A DNA stretch of 64,000 bases, taken from Methanocorpusculum sp. GTDB lineage: Archaea; Halobacteriota; Methanomicrobia; Methanomicrobiales; Methanocorpusculaceae. Of this stretch, positions 60,318 to 64,000 are shown piece by piece. The DNA lies in NCBI RefSeq assembly GCF_030655665.1, contig NZ_JAUSPQ010000003.1, positions 1 to 64,000 on the forward strand, given 5' to 3'. A program made the position numbers and the translations under genes. Below the pieces are notes generated by a model. That model had not been told where the DNA came from, did no database searches, and worked only from the letters and a program-made list of their open reading frames with translations. How positions within the stretch are numbered: position 1 is the first letter of the stretch; every line of letters starts with the position of its first letter.

Positions 60318-62746
60318 AAAAAACATACTCAGTATCCGGCATGACCTGTTCGGCCTGCTCTCTTCATGTTGAGAAGGCCGCAAAAAGTGTGGAAGGCGTG
60401 AGATCCGCCTCAGTGAACCTTCTGGAAAATCGTCTGGTCGTCGAGTCGGACGATATTTCAGATGATCAGATCAGACAGGCCGTACGCGCAGCCGGATATG
60501 ATCTGGTTATGGGCGATCCCCCCCGGGAAGGATCTCTTCTTCGCCCGATGAAGATCCGGCTCATCATCTCTTTTGCTTTTCTTATTCCGCTTATGTATCT
60601 CTCTATGGGGCATATGTGGGGTTTCCCTCTCCTTCAATGGACCCATGATCCGGCAAACGCCGGGATATTTGCCCTTCTCCAGCTTGCACTGACCATTCCG
60701 ATTGTCATCGCGAACAACAAATACTACACATCCGGCATCCCGGCACTCTTCCGCCGTGCGCCGAACATGGACTCTCTGGTTGCTATCGGCTCGCTTGCGG
60801 CGCTTACGTATGGGGTCTATGCTATCTATGCTATTTTCTCAGCTCTTTCGATAGGTGATCTCTCCGCAGCCAGTATGTGGTCTATGGATCTCTACTTTGA
60901 ATCAGCTGCGATGATTTTGTCACTCGTTACGATCGGTAAGTTTCTTGAGGCGAGATCAAAAGGAAAAACCACTGAGGCGGTCAGAAAACTTATCGACCTT
61001 GCTCCAAAAACTGCAACGGTTCTTCGTGACGGGGTTGAGGTCATCATCCCTGCCGAACAGGTGGCAGTCGGCGACGTAATCGTGGTCAGACCGGGAGCAG
61101 GCATCCCGGTCGATGGTACGATAACGGAAGGTTCTGCGCCGATCGATATGTCGGCATTGACCGGCGAAAGTATCCCTGTCATAAAAAATCCGGGAGATAT
61201 GGTCTCCGCAGGAACGATCTCTCTTGGCAGTTTTACGTTCCGGGCGGAAAAGGTCGGCGAGGACACGACACTCGCCGCGATCGTTGAACTCGTCCAGAAT
61301 GCCAATTCATCAAAAGCCCCCATCGGAAAAATCGCCGACAAAGTGAGCGGGATATTTGTCCCACTGGTCATGACCATCGCCGTTCTTTCGGGAGCGGTCT
61401 GGTTGCTTCTCGGCGAGCCGTTTACCTTTGCTCTTTCCATTGCGATATCGGTCCTTGTCATCTCCTGTCCATGCGCTCTCGGCCTTGCCACACCGGTAGC
61501 GATCATGGTTGCGACCGGGAAAGCGGCTTCTCTTGGCATTCTGATAAAATCTGCAGAATCTCTCGAGACGGCAGGTCGTGCCGACACGATCCTTCTGGAT
61601 AAGACGGGAACGGTCACGATAGGAAAACCCGAGGTCACCGAGGTCATCACGCTTTCCGGGACCAGAGATGATCTTCTCTCGGTCGCCGCTTCGGTCGAAT
61701 CCGCATCAGAACACCCTCTCTCGAAAGCGGTCATCACTTATGCTGAGGAGAATGGAATCACCTTTGTCAAAACTCAGGAGTTCACCGCGGTCCCGGGTCG
61801 GGGCGTCTCTGCTTCGATAAATGGGAAGATCTGTTATGCCGGAAATGCCGCTTTCATGGAAGAGAACGGGATCCCGCTCACTCCTGTCAGCGTCACCGGC
61901 ACCCCGCTCTACTTCGCGAGCGGAAATGAACTGCTCGGCGTCATCTCCGTTGCCGACAAGATCCGTCCAACCTCCAAAGCTGCCGTTGCCGGACTGCAGG
62001 CTCTTGGTCTGGATGTCGTCTTACTGACCGGAGATACCCATACGGTAGCTGATTCTATTGCCCGGCAGCTGTCGATCGAGAACGTGATCGCTGAAGTTAT
62101 GCCGGCGGAAAAAGAAGGTCAGGTCAGAACTCTGCAGGAGGCGGGTCATCATGTCATCATGGTCGGGGACGGAATCAATGACTCACCCTCTCTTGCGAGG
62201 GCCGATGTCGGTATCGCGATCGGAGCGGGTTCCGACATCGCTTTAGAATCCGCCGATTTCGTTTTAATGAAAAGTGATCCCTGGGACATCGTCTCGGCGA
62301 TCCGTCTGAGCCGCGCCACGCTTCGAAACATTAAGGAGAATCTCTTCTGGGCATTCATCTACAACACGATCGGCATCCCTCTCGCAGCCGGTGTTTTCTT
62401 TGTGCCGTTCGGCTGGAAACTCTCTCCCGGGTTTGCCGCTCTTGCGATGAGTCTGTCTTCCGTATGTGTGGTATTAAATGCTCTAAGGCTCAGATTTTTT
62501 ACATCCGAGATCCCACCTACTTCTAAAGAGGAAACCATGAAAAAAGTACTTACTATTGACGGTATGATGTGTAACCACTGCAAAATGAATGTTGAAAAAG
62601 CTCTCTCCGGAATCCCGGGAGTTGTTTCCGCGGTGGTGGATCTCAATGCCAAAACCGCTACGGTGGAACTTTCCGGGAATGTTTCCGATGAAGAGTTTAC
62701 TCGGGTGATTTCCGAGTCAGGTTATACGATTCTGTCTATTAACTGA
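60314..62746 (+). CDS. copA: Copper-translocating P1B-type ATPase with N- and C-terminal heavy-metal domains
   Basis: An 810-residue copper exporter. N-terminal HMA domain with GMTCSACS (C-x2-C), eight TM helices, the copper-binding SCPCALGLATP, phosphorylation DKTGTVT, and hinge GDGINDSPSL. Unusually a second HMA domain follows TM8 at residues about 742-810 with GMMCNHCKMNVEKA. The CPC and HMA cysteines indicate Cu+ as substrate. The final domain begins with Met742 preceded by an internal ribosome binding site, see findings. Confidence 0.95.
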   Translation: MKKTYSVSGMTCSACSLHVEKAAKSVEGVRSASVNLLENRLVVESDDISDDQIRQAVRAAGYDLVMGDPPREGSLLRPMKIRLIISFAFLIPLMYLSMGHMWGFPLLQWTHDPANAGIFALLQLALTIPIVIANNKYYTSGIPALFRRAPNMDSLVAIGSLAALTYGVYAIYAIFSALSIGDLSAASMWSMDLYFESAAMILSLVTIGKFLEARSKGKTTEAVRKLIDLAPKTATVLRDGVEVIIPAEQVAVGDVIVVRPGAGIPVDGTITEGSAPIDMSALTGESIPVIKNPGDMVSAGTISLGSFTFRAEKVGEDTTLAAIVELVQNANSSKAPIGKIADKVSGIFVPLVMTIAVLSGAVWLLLGEPFTFALSIAISVLVISCPCALGLATPVAIMVATGKAASLGILIKSAESLETAGRADTILLDKTGTVTIGKPEVTEVITLSGTRDDLLSVAASVESASEHPLSKAVITYAEENGITFVKTQEFTAVPGRGVSASINGKICYAGNAAFMEENGIPLTPVSVTGTPLYFASGNELLGVISVADKIRPTSKAAVAGLQALGLDVVLLTGDTHTVADSIARQLSIENVIAEVMPAEKEGQVRTLQEAGHHVIMVGDGINDSPSLARADVGIAIGAGSDIALESADFVLMKSDPWDIVSAIRLSRATLRNIKENLFWAFIYNTIGIPLAAGVFFVPFGWKLSPGFAALAMSLSSVCVVLNALRLRFFTSEIPPTSKEETMKKVLTIDGMMCNHCKMNVEKALSGIPGVVSAVVDLNAKTATVELSGNVSDEEFTRVISESGYTILSIN
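62537..62746 (+). CDS. Possible internal-start CopZ-like copper chaperone (alternative product)
   Basis: Within the copA frame the ATG at 62537 is preceded by AGAGG (62527-62531) at a 5-bp spacing. Initiation here would give a 69-residue stand-alone HMA protein with MMCNHC, like CopZ, which delivers Cu+ to the ATPase. The reading frame is in frame with the full ATPase, so both products could be made. This is inference from signal placement. Confidence 0.35.
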   Translation: MKKVLTIDGMMCNHCKMNVEKALSGIPGVVSAVVDLNAKTATVELSGNVSDEEFTRVISESGYTILSIN

Positions 62747-62838
62747 TAAAATCCCCAAAAATATTTACGTTTCTATTATATGTTCCAGAGCAAATAATAC
62801 TATTAGATTTTTTTACCGCTTGATCGGAGGATAATTTT

Positions 62839-64000
62839 TTGACATTAGACTACTCTGAAGAAAATAAACGTTCGCTGTATGAAGGACTTCTTTATGGTTT
62901 CAACCGGGCGGGTGAGAGTTCACCTGCAGTTGCATATTATGGAAGACACATTTCATTCAAACAGTTCATGGATGAAGTCCATGCGATTTCAGCGGCCCTG
63001 GTAAAACACGGTGTAAAAAAAGGAGATCATGTCACCATTTTCCTCCCGAACATTCCTCAGGGAGTTCTCGCTATCTATGCTGTCAACCGGATCGGCGCAA
63101 TATGCAATATGGTCCATCCCTTATCCCCTCAGGAAGATATCGACTCCGCCCTCAAACTCACAGAGAGCAAAGTAGTTCTCGCCTGTGAGATCAACGAGGG
63201 TCTCCTTTCCGGGAAAAATATCGAGGTCATCCGCTGCAGAACCTCAGGATACTTCCCGTCAAATCTGAAAGGATTTGTTCTGGACAAAGGATTCCGGTTT
63301 GTCATGCGCAAATATCCGAAAGTGCAGAACGTCGCGAAGATCACTCTTTGGAACGATCTCCTTGCTGAAGGAAAGAAGCTGATCAAATCAGGTTTCACGC
63401 TCCCCGCAGATGATGTGAAGCCGGATGATACCGCGGTGATAATGTACACCGGCGGAACGACGGGTGATTCAAAGGGTGTCATGCTCTCGAATTATGCGGT
63501 AAATTTCATCTCTATCCAGCTTCTGATCGACATAGGTGACGGCAAAACCGATGTGGGTGACGGATTTCTTGCGATCCTCCCGATATTCCACGCCTTTGGT
63601 CTGGCCGTATCCGTTCATGCGCCGCTTATCTCCGGAATGAAAACCGTTCTTGTACCCAGATTCGATCCGAAAGGATGTGCCCAGCAGATATTTTCCGAGG
63701 ATGTTCTTTTCCTTCCGGGCGTGCCGGCACTTTTCGAACGCATGTATCCCTACTTTGAAGATAAAGATCTCTCGAGGATGAAACTCATGGTCAGCGGAGG
63801 TGACCGCGTCTCCGAAGAACTGGCAAATAAGTATAATGTTCTTTTGAAGAAGTCCCATGCTGATATCCTTTTCAGGACCGGTTATGGTCTGACAGAGGCC
63901 TGCGGTGCCTGTTCCCTTGTTGGAAACGAGTATGATAAACTTCCGACGGGCTGCGTCGGGACCCCGGTCACCGGAACAAGAGTATGTGTGGTAAAACCCG
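62839..64000 (+). CDS. AMP-dependent acyl-CoA synthetase/ligase (partial at window end)
   Basis: An adenylate-forming enzyme of which the first 387 codons are visible. Start is TTG at 62839 with CGGAGG 8 bp upstream. Motifs: ATP loop MYTGGTTGDSKGVMLSN, then FHAFGL and TGYGLTEACGA. The C-terminal domain lies beyond the edge. It probably activates a fatty or aromatic acid; substrate unknown. Confidence 0.92.
   Translation, partial: MTLDYSEENKRSLYEGLLYGFNRAGESSPAVAYYGRHISFKQFMDEVHAISAALVKHGVKKGDHVTIFLPNIPQGVLAIYAVNRIGAICNMVHPLSPQEDIDSALKLTESKVVLACEINEGLLSGKNIEVIRCRTSGYFPSNLKGFVLDKGFRFVMRKYPKVQNVAKITLWNDLLAEGKKLIKSGFTLPADDVKPDDTAVIMYTGGTTGDSKGVMLSNYAVNFISIQLLIDIGDGKTDVGDGFLAILPIFHAFGLAVSVHAPLISGMKTVLVPRFDPKGCAQQIFSEDVLFLPGVPALFERMYPYFEDKDLSRMKLMVSGGDRVSEELANKYNVLLKKSHADILFRTGYGLTEACGACSLVGNEYDKLPTGCVGTPVTGTRVCVVKP

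Overview
The window is a 64 kb piece of a euryarchaeal chromosome. Direct evidence is an archaeal ribosomal/RNA-polymerase operon (uS13-uS4-uS11-Rpo3-eL18-uL13-uS9-Rpo10-tRNA-Rpo6-enolase-uS2), PCNA next to primase PriL, RadB, aIF2-beta, Rpo11, a 313-nt archaeal SRP RNA and the archaeosine enzyme RaSEA. Several families known mainly from methanogens (DUF2193, DUF2180, DUF2150, DUF371) point to a methanogen. Moderate GC, many bacterial-like genes (both exonuclease VII subunits, glnA, MarR, heterodimeric ABC exporter) and gene style suggest Methanomicrobiales, most like Methanocorpusculum; the genus is an inference.

Layout. 1-3.3 kb: edge of a probable transposase, then a metal/cofactor-chelate ABC importer (permease, ATPase, lipoprotein receptor). 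3.7-4.0 kb: a collapsed remnant of threonyl-tRNA synthetase. 4-8 kb: MFS exporter, then a tightly coupled DUF2193-DUF2180-aquaporin cluster. 8-13 kb: zinc protein HVO_0476-like, DUF371, ExoVII (xseA-xseB), TIM-barrel sugar-phosphate isomerase-like protein, CBS/DUF21 membrane protein. 13-16 kb: FkbM methyltransferase and two tandem flippase-like paralogues. 16-21 kb: toroid-fold protein, larC-radB, malate dehydrogenase with the SRP RNA just upstream, two tRNAs. 21-28 kb: two M24 peptidases, RaSEA, M20 peptidase, three conserved unknowns. 28-34 kb: glnA, then a MarR-controlled heterodimeric ABC exporter.

34-42.9 kb is an accessory island: a broken dinD, an operon of XRE/ImmA-IrrE regulator, PIN-like nuclease, two-TM membrane protein, HEPN-motif protein and coiled-coil zinc-ribbon protein, a truncated secretory or phage-like fragment, a pentapeptide-repeat/channel-like protein, and a family of hairpin-rich dispersed repeats. 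It ends at the 3' side of a tRNA-Leu gene. The five-gene operon is the best candidate for an undescribed defence or toxin-antitoxin type system.

43-64 kb returns to core genome: acyl-CoA synthetase, moaA, rlmE, pcn-priL, pgk, a pilin-like protein, aIF2-beta (TRAM fusion), rpoL, the ribosomal operon, ArsR-like regulator, ACT-domain protein, Sua5-type enzyme, a copper P-type ATPase carrying an extra C-terminal metal-binding domain, and an AMP-ligase cut by the window end.
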